Positions 9,207 through 18,040 of a DNA stretch of 64,000 nucleotides are shown piece after piece (the stretch's first letter is position 1; each line of letters starts with the position of its first letter). Made by a program: the position numbers and the translations under genes. This stretch comes from CAYUVH01 sp964448135 (GTDB taxonomy: Bacteria > Verrucomicrobiota > Verrucomicrobiia > Limisphaerales > UBA8199). The stretch covers positions 1-64,000 of the forward strand of contig CAYUVH010000058.1 of NCBI GenBank assembly GCA_964448135.1. Direction: 5' to 3'. The notes under the pieces are model-generated. The model did no database searches. It was not told the DNA's origin and saw nothing but the letters and a program-made list of their open reading frames with translations.

Positions 9207-9432
9207 ATACAACCTCACTATTGGATTATTCTAGATGGGGAACCGGACGAAAACAGCCCGTCGAAGGCATACAGAATGTGAATGCATTTTGCACACTCGC
9301 ACCGCAGAGAACACTAAAAGTCCGCCAACGAGACGGGAAAATCATGTATGATGACAACTTAGTAATGCACCCATTGTTAGTCAACTATTTTTTGGATTCC
9401 TGCACAAAAGGGCACCGCCTCCGAAGCCCGGT

Positions 9433-11190
9433 TTAAGGCTGGGAAATCGGGGATTTCCTGCGAGTTACGAGGTCGTTGAGCAGGGTGCGGGCGTCCTCCA
9501 AATCGGGCTGCAGCTGGAGCGCCATACGCAGCTGGGATTCAGCCTCATCCAATTGTCCAAGGTTCAGCAATGCCCGCCCCAAATTGCACCGCAAATCAGC
9601 GTCTTCCGGCCGCAGGCGCACTCCTTCGGCAAATTGCGCCGCCGCCTCCCGCATCCGGCCAGTTTGCGCCAGGGCCACGCCCAGTCCAGATATCGCATGG
9701 ACAAAGTCCGGCGACTGCTCCAACGCCTCCTGGTAACGTCCAATGGCTTCCTGAAATTGCCCCATTTTCACCAGCGCATCCGCGTAGGCGGAGGCCACCT
9801 CGCGCCGGTGCACACCGCGCGGATCCAGCCGCAAAGCAGCGTTGAAGTGCGGGATGGCAGCCTCCGCTTTGCCGGCAGAGGAAAGGGCGATGGCGTAGTT
9901 CAGTTCCGTGATCAGATTCGGACGTTTTGTCACCGCGATGGTGCGGGCGAACAGCGCTTCGCTGTTTCGCCAGTAACCAGCCTGGCGATAGGTGGCGATT
10001 CCGCAGCAGGTCACCACCACACCCGCAACCACTGCAAAAACCATTCGACCGGCACGACTGCCGCTCAAAAGCGCCCGGCAACCCCATACCACCGCCACGA
10101 GCAATCCGATGGAAGGAATATACATGTAGCGATCGGCCATGGATTGACCGCCCACGGTCACCAAACCGATGACTGGAACCAGCGTCCCGACGAAGACGAA
10201 CCATCCCACCGCCAGATACGATCGGGTTCGAGCTTGCAACACTACCGCCAACGTCACCGCCAGGAGCAGCAAGGCGGAGCCCAGCACGATCCATAGCGGC
10301 CAGTGAAATTCGGCGGGATAAGACACGGCGAGGTCGGCCGGCCAGAAAAATTTCCCAAGATAACGGACATACGCGACCAACGCGTTGGCGACGCGCGCTG
10401 GAAATGGAGCAGCTTCGAGCGTCACCACGGCGCCCCCGGTGTTCTGCACGGCATAGGTGATGAAGCAGGAGGCGAAACTCAAGCCGAAGAAAGGAAGCTT
10501 TTCCCAAACCAGCCTCGTCCAGCCCGACCGGTTCGGGATCTCCACTCGCGCCAACGGCCAGTAGTCGAGCAGCAGCAGCACGAACGGCAACGTGACCAGC
10601 ATCGGCTTGCTCATCAATCCGAGGGCAAAACCGATGAGAGCGACCGCGTAGAAATTCCAGCGCGACCGCTCTTTGTCGCGCGCGTAGCGCGTGTAGGCGA
10701 GCAACGTTAAGAGAAAGAAGAGTGTGCTGAGGACATCCTTGCGCTCGGAAATCCACGCGACGGACTCCACGTGCAATGGATGCACCCCAAACAGAGCGGC
10801 CACGACCGCACTGGGCCACGCTAGGCCTGTGAGCGCCTTGAGGAGGAGGAAAAGCAGCAGCGTGTTGGCAACGTGAAGCGCAAGATTTGTCACATGGTGG
10901 CCGCGCGGCTCGATGCCGTAGAGCGAGCAGTCAAGACCGTGCGAGAGCCAGGTCACCGGATGCCAGTTGCATTCGTGCACGCCGGCAAAGGACCATTGGA
11001 TGGTGCCCCAATTCAGTCCGGAGCGGATTTGGCGATTGTGCGAGACGTAGCCGGGATCGTCCAGATTCACAAAACCCGCGTTGATCACCGGCCAGAAAGC
11101 AGCCGTAGTGATCAGCACCAGCAGGCAGGACAACGCTATTTCCCTGCCGCCAAAAAATCGTCCACCGACTTGTCCGGGCTGTTCAGTCAT
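9433..11190 (-). CDS. TMTC-like polytopic membrane protein with C-terminal TPR repeats
   Basis: 585 aa. The first about 400 residues hold roughly ten hydrophobic segments with loop motifs typical of TMTC/GT39-like mannosyltransferases: an acidic pair just after the first helix (GFVNLDDPGYV, about residues 39-49), then VHPLHVESVAWISERKD in a later loop. The last about 160 residues contain about four TPR helices (NYAIALSSAGKAEAAIPHF and later). In this fold class the acidic pair binds the lipid-linked sugar donor and the TPRs recognise the protein acceptor, so O-glycosylation of exported protein is a reasonable inference. It follows a second TMTC-like gene by 27 bp, so both are probably in one operon. 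Confidence 0.8.
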   Translation of the reverse strand: MTEQPGQVGGRFFGGREIALSCLLVLITTAAFWPVINAGFVNLDDPGYVSHNRQIRSGLNWGTIQWSFAGVHECNWHPVTWLSHGLDCSLYGIEPRGHHVTNLALHVANTLLLFLLLKALTGLAWPSAVVAALFGVHPLHVESVAWISERKDVLSTLFFLLTLLAYTRYARDKERSRWNFYAVALIGFALGLMSKPMLVTLPFVLLLLDYWPLARVEIPNRSGWTRLVWEKLPFFGLSFASCFITYAVQNTGGAVVTLEAAPFPARVANALVAYVRYLGKFFWPADLAVSYPAEFHWPLWIVLGSALLLLAVTLAVVLQARTRSYLAVGWFVFVGTLVPVIGLVTVGGQSMADRYMYIPSIGLLVAVVWGCRALLSGSRAGRMVFAVVAGVVVTCCGIATYRQAGYWRNSEALFARTIAVTKRPNLITELNYAIALSSAGKAEAAIPHFNAALRLDPRGVHRREVASAYADALVKMGQFQEAIGRYQEALEQSPDFVHAISGLGVALAQTGRMREAAAQFAEGVRLRPEDADLRCNLGRALLNLGQLDEAESQLRMALQLQPDLEDARTLLNDLVTRRKSPISQP

Positions 11191-11217
11191 GGAACGCGGC
11201 TTCGTCGCGAAGCGATT

Positions 11218-13812
11218 TCACTCCCGGCTCGGTTTGCCGGATTTATACAGCTCGAGGCGTTTCTGGATGTCGGCGGTGAGTTGCTTGTCACCGCTTTTCA
11301 CCGCCAGGTCGTAAGCCTTTTGCGCGGCGCCGACCGCCTCGGGGAACTTGCCCAATTCAGCATAACCTCCCGCCAGGGTGTCAAGGGGCACCGCGTCCTG
11401 GTTGTGGGTCAACTCGGCGGCGTGGCTCGCCAGCCGCACGGCTTCGGCGCCATTGCGGAAGCGCGCGTCGGGATTGGAGGCCAGCAGCCAAGCGTAGTTG
11501 TTCAGCAATTCCACCCAGTCCGGCCGCAGCGCGAGCGCTTGTTGCCAATGCTCGACCCCCTCGGCGGTGCGTCCCTGCTGTTGCAGCACAATGCCGACAA
11601 AGTAATGCGCCTCGGCCAGTTTGGGTTGGGCGCCGAGGGCCTTGGTGAATCGCGCCATGAGTTCGTTGGTCTTGTTCTGGCTCATCAACGCATTCCCCAG
11701 GAAATAGTAAGCTTCCGTGGAATTGGTCTGCACCTTTATCACGGCGTCAAGGTTCGTTACCGCTTCGGCGAATTTGCCCTGGGCCGACAGCGCCCGCGCC
11801 AGGCCGAGGTTGGCCTTGGGCGAATCCGGTTCCTCGGCGAGCGCAATGGCGTAATGCTCCGAGGCCTCGTACAGATGACCATGGGCCAGCGCATATTCGC
11901 CGAGCCGGCAACGCGCGTTCGCGTACGCGGGACGGTATTGAATCGCGCGATAATAATGTTCCAACGCTTCCTTTTCCTTGCCCTGCAACGCCATGACGTC
12001 GCCGAGATTGTAATGGGCCTCGGCAAAATCCGGACGCAGGCGGACAGCCTCGGCGTAGTGAAACGCGGCTTCATTGGTCTGGCCCAGGCGCGTCAGCACA
12101 TTGCCCAGATTGTTGTGGGCGGCGGCGTGGTCGGGACGCAGTTCGATGACCGTGCGATAATTTTCCACCGCCTCACTCCAGCGCTGCAATTTCGCCTGCG
12201 CCACCGCCAGATTGAAATAGGCGGTGTGATAGTTGGGCTTCAATTCGAGCGACTTCTTATAAGCCGCGAGCGATTCCTCAGCCTTGCCCGTGTTGAACAA
12301 CGCCATGCCCAGATTGTTATAGGGCAATCCTTCGGCCGGATTGGCCGCGATGGCGATTTTGAAAAGCTCCATGCCCCGATCCACATTGCCCTTGTTGACC
12401 AGCGCCACGCCGAGGTCATTCGGTGCGACCCACGATTTCGGATTTCTTTTCCAGTTGTCGGTCCAGAGAAGTTCCGGATCAGAATAAACGCGGGCTTTTT
12501 GCCAGCTCAGTATGCTAAAGCCCACAATCAGGATCAGAGTCACACCGGACTTCAGCGCGAACGCCGTGCTGCCGAATTCGCTCTTTCCTTTCCATCCCCA
12601 AATCACGCCGGCCATCAATCCGGCCGCGCCCAGCAACGCCAGGTAGCTCCAGTGATCCGCCACGCGGGAATACACCAGGTAATACATGTCGAACACACCC
12701 ATCACCGGCGCGAGGCTCACCGTGAAATACGCCAGCGCGAACCACAGCCCGCGGCTCCATGAATTCCGGTAGCGCCAGAGCACGAAGAGCATTGCCACCC
12801 AAGCCAGCGCCGGGAGAAATGAAAGCGGGTTGCCGGTGTTAATCTCCCAGCGTGAATAAATTACCGTGGTCGATAGCGGGAACAGGGCCTTGTAAAGATA
12901 GTGCCAGATCCCCCACGAGCCGCCGACCAGGCGTTCCAGGATCGGGCTCGTTTCCCAATTGGGTGTGCCGATGGCTCGATGGCGTTGGAACCAGACGGTG
13001 ACCACTGCAGAAACCAGGGAGAGCGCGAAAAATGGGAGCAGGCGGCGCACCTCGCGCATGAGCCACGCAAAACCCGTGACGGAGCTCTTGGTCCTTCCAG
13101 CCGGCGGTTGGTCCAGCCACCAACAGCAGAGCAGCAGGACCACGGGTTCGACCACGACCGACGTTTTGCTCAATAGCGACAGGATGAATCCGCCGAGTGA
13201 GAGCAGGTAAAAGCCACGCGGGCCTAATCTCTTTCCCGTTTCCGCTGCCGGCGCGGAGCCCGCCGATTCGCGCGAGCGCAGGTACCAGAGAATGCTCAAG
13301 AGGAAGAACACGAGCGACAGCGTGTTCTTGCGTTCGCTGATCCAGGCCGCGGACGCGACGCTCACGGGATGCACCGCGAAGAGCATGGCGCCGGCGATGG
13401 CGCCGGGAATTCGCAGGCGCAGGAGCACGCGCCAAAGGACGATCGCACCCAGCGCGTGGATCAGGACATTGGTGACGTGGTAGCCGGCGGCGTTCATGCC
13501 CCATAGCCGCCACTCCAGCCAGAGCATCGAATAGTGCAAGGGCCAGTAATCGTGCGGCAGGGTCGTGAACCAGATGTGATACAGGCCCTGGTCCGGGGAG
13601 CGGATCAGGGGATTGTCGGTCAAGGTGACATCGTCGTCCCAGATGAAACCGCCGTTGAGCACCGGGATGTAAACGATGAATACGAGCAGCAGCAGGACGG
13701 CCGACCCGAGCGCGAAACCGGCGTGGGGATGGCGGGCCTGGATTTCGCTCCACCAAGCCATCCACCGCGAATTCTGCCGGGAGGCGGAGCCGCCCTTCGC
13801 ATTGCTCAACAT
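11218..13812 (-). CDS. TMTC-like polytopic membrane protein with a long TPR domain
   Basis: 864 aa from ATG 13812. The frame is open 33 codons further, but that stretch runs into the 115-bp tandem repeat and is unlikely to be translated. After a first helix near residues 32-52 comes the acidic GGFIWDDDVTLTDNP loop, then several more membrane segments and the HPVSVASAAWISERKN loop shared with the neighbouring protein. From about residue 450 the protein is a TPR array of about ten units (NNLGMALFNTGKAEESLAAY, FNLAVAQAKLQRWSEAVENY and others). It is probably a lipid-sugar-dependent glycosyltransferase with a periplasmic acceptor-binding TPR arm. It is the first gene of the two-gene unit. Confidence 0.8.
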   Translation of the reverse strand: MLSNAKGGSASRQNSRWMAWWSEIQARHPHAGFALGSAVLLLLVFIVYIPVLNGGFIWDDDVTLTDNPLIRSPDQGLYHIWFTTLPHDYWPLHYSMLWLEWRLWGMNAAGYHVTNVLIHALGAIVLWRVLLRLRIPGAIAGAMLFAVHPVSVASAAWISERKNTLSLVFFLLSILWYLRSRESAGSAPAAETGKRLGPRGFYLLSLGGFILSLLSKTSVVVEPVVLLLCCWWLDQPPAGRTKSSVTGFAWLMREVRRLLPFFALSLVSAVVTVWFQRHRAIGTPNWETSPILERLVGGSWGIWHYLYKALFPLSTTVIYSRWEINTGNPLSFLPALAWVAMLFVLWRYRNSWSRGLWFALAYFTVSLAPVMGVFDMYYLVYSRVADHWSYLALLGAAGLMAGVIWGWKGKSEFGSTAFALKSGVTLILIVGFSILSWQKARVYSDPELLWTDNWKRNPKSWVAPNDLGVALVNKGNVDRGMELFKIAIAANPAEGLPYNNLGMALFNTGKAEESLAAYKKSLELKPNYHTAYFNLAVAQAKLQRWSEAVENYRTVIELRPDHAAAHNNLGNVLTRLGQTNEAAFHYAEAVRLRPDFAEAHYNLGDVMALQGKEKEALEHYYRAIQYRPAYANARCRLGEYALAHGHLYEASEHYAIALAEEPDSPKANLGLARALSAQGKFAEAVTNLDAVIKVQTNSTEAYYFLGNALMSQNKTNELMARFTKALGAQPKLAEAHYFVGIVLQQQGRTAEGVEHWQQALALRPDWVELLNNYAWLLASNPDARFRNGAEAVRLASHAAELTHNQDAVPLDTLAGGYAELGKFPEAVGAAQKAYDLAVKSGDKQLTADIQKRLELYKSGKPSRE

Positions 13813-13868
13813 TCGCCGGACCTTAGCTAATTCGCCCGCCGCTAGCAATGTCGCGCAACATCGCCGCC

Positions 13869-14150
13869 GGAGCGCGGACATTCCTGTCCGCAGCAATGTC
13901 CGAAAACCCACCGCCTTGAACTAACCATAGTTTTCATCGCAGTTCCTGATACTTCAAGGGTGGCAGAGCCAAGGCGCACCCCCGGAGCGCGGACATTCCT
14001 GTCCGCAGCAATGTCCGAAAACCCACCGTCTTGAACTAACCACAGTTTTCATCGCAGTTCCTGATACTTCAAGGGTGGCAGAGCCAAGGTGCACCCCCCG
14101 GAGCGCGGACATTCCTGCCCGCAGCAACGTCCAAAAACCCGCCGCTCTCC
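13869..14150. repeat. 115-bp tandem repeat with GGAGCGCGGACA palindrome
   Basis: Two complete copies start at 13869 and 13984, and a third, truncated and diverged copy starts at 14100. Each begins GGAGCGCGGACATTCCTGTC, which holds a 7-bp stem (GCGGACA/TGTCCGC) with a four-base loop and continues GCAGCAATGTCC. Copies 1 and 2 are nearly identical over the whole unit. The 459-bp gap between the TMTC-like gene and the next gene contains nothing else recognised. The same GGAGCGC...GCAGCAACG frame, with a different stem, occurs around gspH. Confidence 0.9.
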
Positions 14151-14271
14151 ATCCCCGATTTATCTCCCGCAAACAGGGTTGCAAAATCTTCGTCCCCTGC
14201 TTTAATACGCCCAGGAGGAGGGCCAAGTCCCTCGCGGCCAAACCGCCGCATTGCAAAGGGAGGAAATCATT

Positions 14272-14718
14272 ATGCGCAGCGTCCGAAGACGTATCAGAAA
14301 TTTCACTGGGGAACCGCGTACCAATCAGCCGGACAATTATCAGATCCAGTCCGCCTCAACCTCGGCGCAAGCCCTGGAGCACGAGTTCACTCAACATCCC
14401 CCGCCGGCGCTGGACACACTCGTGAAATTCCACCGCGTCCTCATCCTCCAACTGGGCGGGCACCTCGAGGCCCATCCAGCATTCGCGGACGTCCTCAGCC
14501 GCATGCTCCGGACTGCCGCCGAAATCGAGCGCGAACAGTTACGCACCCAGCTCGAGCAGCGCCGGGTCGAACTCGCCGAGCAAAAGTTCCAGTTCGACGC
14601 CGCCGCCGCCTGCCTCGCCCACTTGCCCGAGTTCAAGGCCATCTCCCAAAACAGCGAACTCACCCTCGCCGAACAGATTGACCAGATCCGCATCCGCCTC
14701 TTCGGCGTCGCCGTCTGA
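14272..14718 (+). CDS. Small helical protein paired with the terminase-like gene
   Basis: 148 aa. The start is ATG 14272, eight bases after a strong AGGGAGG site (14257-14263). The N-terminus is basic (RSVRRRIRNF). The rest is predicted helical, with a heptad-rich stretch around residues 80-110 (AAEIEREQLRTQLEQRRVEL) suggesting a coiled coil. It lies 26 bp upstream of a terminase-large-like gene in the same direction. By position and size it could be a small terminase subunit or DNA-binding partner, but no terminase-small signature is recognised. Treat as hypothetical with context support. Confidence 0.6.
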   Translation: MRSVRRRIRNFTGEPRTNQPDNYQIQSASTSAQALEHEFTQHPPPALDTLVKFHRVLILQLGGHLEAHPAFADVLSRMLRTAAEIEREQLRTQLEQRRVELAEQKFQFDAAAACLAHLPEFKAISQNSELTLAEQIDQIRIRLFGVAV

Positions 14719-14744
14719 ACCCTCAACCCTCAACTCTCAACACC

Positions 14745-16592
14745 ATGTCCACACCGGCGCCTGAATCATTACTAAACCTCCGCGACTACCAGTTCGCCGT
14801 CTTCAAAGACCGCACGACCGGCATCCTCGTCCTCCACTGGTCGCGGCAGATCGGGAAAAGCTTCACCCTCGCCGCGTGGGCCGTGGACCGCTTGCTCAAA
14901 CAGCTCGCCACCCATGACTCCTGGCTCATCACCGTCCTCTCCAATTCCCGCGACAACGGCGCCGAGTTCAACCGCAAATGCGCCGAAGTCTGCGCCAAGA
15001 TGGGCCTCGCCGTCGTCGCCCGCGACGACAGCCCCGACCTCTCCTACGAAAACATGCGCATGGAATGCCGCCTCACCCTCAAAATCCCCGCCTCCCAAAA
15101 GGTAGGGCGAGTGTCCCCACGAGCCGCTCTTCCCGACCAAAACGATCTTCCGAACTCCAAAACCTGCAACTTGGAACCTGCAACTTGCAACCCGGCCCCT
15201 GAACGCCTCGGCCGCATCAAAGTCCTCGCCGCCAACCCCCGCACCGCCCGCGGCTTTTCCGGCGACCTCATCCTCGACGAATTCGCCTTTCACGAAGACT
15301 CGAACGCCATCTGGGAAGCCGCCGAGCCCATCCTCTCCGCCCATCCCGAATACCTCTGCCGCATCGCCAGCACCGGCAACGGCCGCCACAACATGTTCTA
15401 CCGCCTCGCCGCCGGCTCCTCGCGTCGTAGCGAAGCGGAGACGGACGGTGTGCCCGCTCCTGTAGGCCCGGTACCCTTACCGGGCGCAGCAATTAATCCC
15501 GTAGCAGCCCACGTCAGTCGGCTCCATCATTCCAACCACCCAGAGCAGCCGAACTCTCCGGGCGGGAACATTAACCCAAACGGTCCAAACACCCTCCCTC
15601 TCCCTGGGGGAGAGGGCCGGGGTGAGGGCGAGCCTTCCTCCGCGCCAGCGCTGACCAACTCCCCAACTTGGTTCCTCTCCCAAACCAACTTCCTCGTCTC
15701 CCGCATCACCCGTACCCAGGCCCACGCATTCGGCGTGCCGGTGTACGACCCCAAAACCCGCGCCCCCATCACCCCCGACCAGGCCCGCGCCCGCGCCCTC
15801 GACAAACGCGCCTACGACCAGAACTACGAGTGCCGTTTCCACGACGAAAACATGGCCCTCCTCACCCACGAACTCATCAACGCCGCCGAACGCTCCCTCA
15901 TCACCGTGGACGAACAAGCCTGGTCCCCCGCCACGTTGGCTCGCCTCCTCCACGCCGACCACGACCTCTTCCTCGGCAACGACATCGGCCGCCACCGCGA
16001 CCTCTCCGTCGTCACCGTCCTCGCCCGCCAGGGACAAACGAAGTCCGTCGTTGGCATGCTGCGCATGAGCGGCCTGCGCCTGCCCGACCAGCGCGACCAG
16101 CTCGCCCTCGTCTGCCACCTCCCAAAATTCCGCGGCTACGCCGGCGACCTCACCGGCCTGGGCCTCGGCCTCGTCGAATTTCTCCAGGAGGAATTCGGCC
16201 GCCACCGCATTCGCGGCGTGAACTTTTCCAGCACCGAACCCGTGAGCGACCTCCTCCGCCTCGAAGGCCGCAAACCCGAGACCGCCCGCGTCACCGAAAT
16301 CATGGCCACCGACCTCCTCCACTGCTTCGAAGAACGCTCCCTCGAAATTCCAGCCGATCAGCAATTGCGGGACGATCTGGTAAAGCCCGAAAAAATCACC
16401 AGCCCCGGCGGCCGCGTCAGCATCGCCGCCGTCCGCGACGACGCCGGCCATGCGGATCATTTTTGGAGCCTGGCGCTGGCGGTTCGGGCGGCGGCAGATG
16501 TCTCGACGCCATACACCTTCGTGCCAATCCCCACCGGCCGTTATCGGACGGGAGCCGCCGCGAGCAGACGGAATCGATGGGTGGAGGGGTGA
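14745..16592 (+). CDS. Orphan phage-type terminase large subunit-like protein, interrupted in frame by repeats
   Basis: 615 aa. An ATPase domain is visible: LHWSRQIGKSFTLAAWA (residues about 31-47) matches the variant Walker A of TerL proteins, and LILDEFAFHEDSN (about 176-188) matches Walker B plus catalytic Glu, followed by IASTGNGR. The C-terminal half has an RNase H-like nuclease start (FLGNDIGRHRDLSVVTVL) and a later acidic site near AGHADHFWSLALAV. Two segments do not belong to the fold: about residues 119-151 and 226-304. They are translations of dispersed repeats, kept in frame. Without them the protein would be about 505 aa, normal for TerL. No portal, capsid or tail genes are nearby. 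Confidence 0.75.
   Translation: MSTPAPESLLNLRDYQFAVFKDRTTGILVLHWSRQIGKSFTLAAWAVDRLLKQLATHDSWLITVLSNSRDNGAEFNRKCAEVCAKMGLAVVARDDSPDLSYENMRMECRLTLKIPASQKVGRVSPRAALPDQNDLPNSKTCNLEPATCNPAPERLGRIKVLAANPRTARGFSGDLILDEFAFHEDSNAIWEAAEPILSAHPEYLCRIASTGNGRHNMFYRLAAGSSRRSEAETDGVPAPVGPVPLPGAAINPVAAHVSRLHHSNHPEQPNSPGGNINPNGPNTLPLPGGEGRGEGEPSSAPALTNSPTWFLSQTNFLVSRITRTQAHAFGVPVYDPKTRAPITPDQARARALDKRAYDQNYECRFHDENMALLTHELINAAERSLITVDEQAWSPATLARLLHADHDLFLGNDIGRHRDLSVVTVLARQGQTKSVVGMLRMSGLRLPDQRDQLALVCHLPKFRGYAGDLTGLGLGLVEFLQEEFGRHRIRGVNFSSTEPVSDLLRLEGRKPETARVTEIMATDLLHCFEERSLEIPADQQLRDDLVKPEKITSPGGRVSIAAVRDDAGHADHFWSLALAVRAAADVSTPYTFVPIPTGRYRTGAAASRRNRWVEG
15101..15192. repeat. In-frame dispersed repeat block 1 inside the terminase-like gene
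   Basis: The block contains GGTAGGGCGAGTGTCCCC followed by a text-like repeat of the form TGCAACTTGGAACCTGCAAC (15161-15192). A sibling of the second part, CAACCTGCAACCTGTAACC, lies between genes at 23335-23368. It translates in frame to a Pro/Asn-rich stretch (GRVSPRAALPDQND then CNLEPATCNPAP) that interrupts the conserved ATPase domain between Walker A and Walker B. Confidence 0.7.
15424..15632. repeat. In-frame dispersed repeat block 2 inside the terminase-like gene
   Basis: Three repeat families abut here. A 28-bp CCTGTAGGCCCGGTACCC element (15459-15486) matches 25 of 28 bases with 18816-18843. A CCGTAGCAGCC element (15499 on) matches the one at 234. A CCCTCTCCCTGGGGGAGAGG palindrome with GGTGAGGG tail (15592-15630) matches 327-364. 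All are read through without a stop, giving a Pro/Gly-rich insert between the ATPase and nuclease domains. Confidence 0.8.
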
Positions 16593-16831
16593 ATTTCCGT
16601 GCCTGCCATTCCTAATCCTCTCCTGCACTCAGCAATTATTCGGCTTCTCCCTTTGAAATCCCCGTCCCGGTCAAAGCGGGATGAAATTTCAAATTTGCAA
16701 TTCAGCCTCTTCCCGTCCCACATGCCTGGCCTTTCCCCCACCCTCAACCCTCAACTTTCCTTCGCGGTTGGCGCGCGGAAGTACTTGCCACCCGGCGCGA
16801 TCGCCGGCTCGAAGGATGAGTAGCCCACTCT

Positions 16832-16966
16832 GTCCCAGCCGTCCCACAAGTCCCAAGGGTCCCAAGGGTCCCAAGGGTCTCAAGGGTCTCAAGGGTCCCA
16901 CAGGTCCCACAGGTACCAAGGGTCCCACTTGCCTCTCAAGTCTGACACGTCCTACCTGTCCGATTC
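16832..16966. repeat. 9-bp minisatellite array 1 (GTCCCAAGG-type, 15 units)
   Basis: Fifteen 9-bp units run in one unbroken register from 16832 to 16966. Units 1-11 are close to GTCCCAAGG or GTCCCACAG; units 12-15 are degenerate (for example GTCTGACAC). A short stretch in opposite orientation, GTGGGACCTGTGGGACGG, lies at 17127-17144. The whole 16593-17190 interval has no recognised gene; its open frames are low-complexity read-through of this array (collagen-like GPK triplets) and are not believed. Confidence 0.95.
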
Positions 16967-17190
16967 CCGCGGAAATCCGGGTCCCATTCGCCAGAATCTT
17001 GAATCAACACCTCATTGTCAGGATGGAGAAACCGGTTGCGAATCGCCAGACCCCGGCCCATATGGAGAAGGCAGAGATTGCAGCACCCTGAGTGAAATCC
17101 TGTCCGCCGGCGTTTCGGATGAACGGGTGGGACCTGTGGGACGGCTCAGCCCATTGGGATATTGGGACCGGTAGGATCAGGGCGACGATT

Positions 17191-17796
17191 TTAGTTTCTT
17201 GCTTTGCGCTCTTTTTCCCGGGCGTCGAGTCGGGCGCGGGTCATTCGCTCGCGCAGTCCGCCTGCTTTGAGGAAATCGGCTTCGAGGCGCTTTATCTGTT
17301 GGCTCAACAGATATGAGGCCTGATGGATCAGGCAAATCATGATGTTGGCCACGACGCCAGCGGGACGGGTTTCAATGAATTCGCTGATGTCCTCGTACGA
17401 AAATCCTTCGCGCCGGCCCAATCGGCGCACGTAAAGGGCTTCTTTGGATTCCTGTTCCCAAAGGGGAAGACCGTTCTGACGGAGGTAATCCTCATAGTCA
17501 CCCAGCAGTTCCTCCAAGCTGCCCAGGGCGCAGCCTGCCAGCTTCAACTCACCTTCCTTGGAGGTGCCGGATACCTGGCTTCCCTCGCTGATGTTTTTAT
17601 TACCACTCCTGGCCGCCTGGACCATTTGGTCGTGCGTGCGCGAGCGCTTCTCAATAAACCGGTCGCAGAAGCGCTTTGTGGCGTCGTAAATGATCTGGGA
17701 TTTGCGGTAAGACAGCAGTTTCACGTAACCGCCATGCGGGGGAATGAACCCGCCTGCCGGAGTCGCGGCGTCGTCTTTCTGCTTCTTCCCTGACAT
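17191..17796 (-). CDS. Four-helix-bundle protein with four-helix-bundle suffix domain
   Basis: 201 aa. The body resembles the four-helix-bundle family known from 23S rRNA intervening-sequence proteins and related to the Avd accessory protein of diversity-generating retroelements. Visible elements are YDATKRFCDRFIEKRSRTHD and QMVQAARSGNKNISEG (about residues 37-72), GELKLAGCALGSLEELLGDY (about 82-101), and a C-terminal block AGVVANIMICLIHQASYLLS that fits the 'suffix' variant. No enzyme motif is present. It probably binds nucleic acid or a partner protein. It is bracketed by two GTCCCA-type 9-bp arrays, one 56 bp upstream of its start and one downstream. It stands alone on the minus strand. 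Confidence 0.8.
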   Translation of the reverse strand: MSGKKQKDDAATPAGGFIPPHGGYVKLLSYRKSQIIYDATKRFCDRFIEKRSRTHDQMVQAARSGNKNISEGSQVSGTSKEGELKLAGCALGSLEELLGDYEDYLRQNGLPLWEQESKEALYVRRLGRREGFSYEDISEFIETRPAGVVANIMICLIHQASYLLSQQIKRLEADFLKAGGLRERMTRARLDAREKERKARN

Positions 17797-17851
17797 GGCG
17801 GCATCCTCCCAAAGTGGCCACGTGGTGACAAGTATTCGCGTCCGGCGGGCG

Positions 17852-18040
17852 GTCCCGAGTGTCGCAGGCGTCGCAGGCGTCCCAAGCGTCCCAGGCGTCC
17901 CAAGCGTCCCAAGCGTCCCAGGCGTCCCAGGCGTCCCAAGCGTCCCAGGCGTCCCAGGCGTCCCAGGCGTCGCAGGCGTCCCAAGCGTCCCAAGCGTCCC
18001 AAGCGTCCCAAGGGTCCCAAGCGTCCCAAGGGTCCCATCC
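17852..18040. repeat. 9-bp minisatellite array 2 (GTCCCAAGC/GTCCCAGGC, 21 units)
   Basis: Exactly 21 units of 9 bp fill 17852-18040. The unit is GTCCCAAGC or GTCCCAGGC, with three GTCGCAGGC variants and a final change to GTCCCAAGG. Because the period is a multiple of three, every frame is open and codes tripeptide repeats on both strands (SQA, VPS or WDA type). These are shadows. The array lies just upstream of the four-helix-bundle gene, and its unit is the same type as array 1. Confidence 0.97.

Noticed and set aside
13813..13911. A 33-residue N-terminal extension of the 864-aa TMTC-like protein
   Set aside because: It is coded by the 115-bp repeat, and the ATG at 13812 directly precedes the family-like region.
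16681..17091. A collagen-like GPK-repeat protein
   Set aside because: The Gly-X-Y pattern arises because the 9-bp array has a period divisible by three. There is no start signal or flanking coding character.
17852..18040. CRISPR array
   Set aside because: Nine-base units follow each other without spacers and no cas genes are nearby, so it is a minisatellite.
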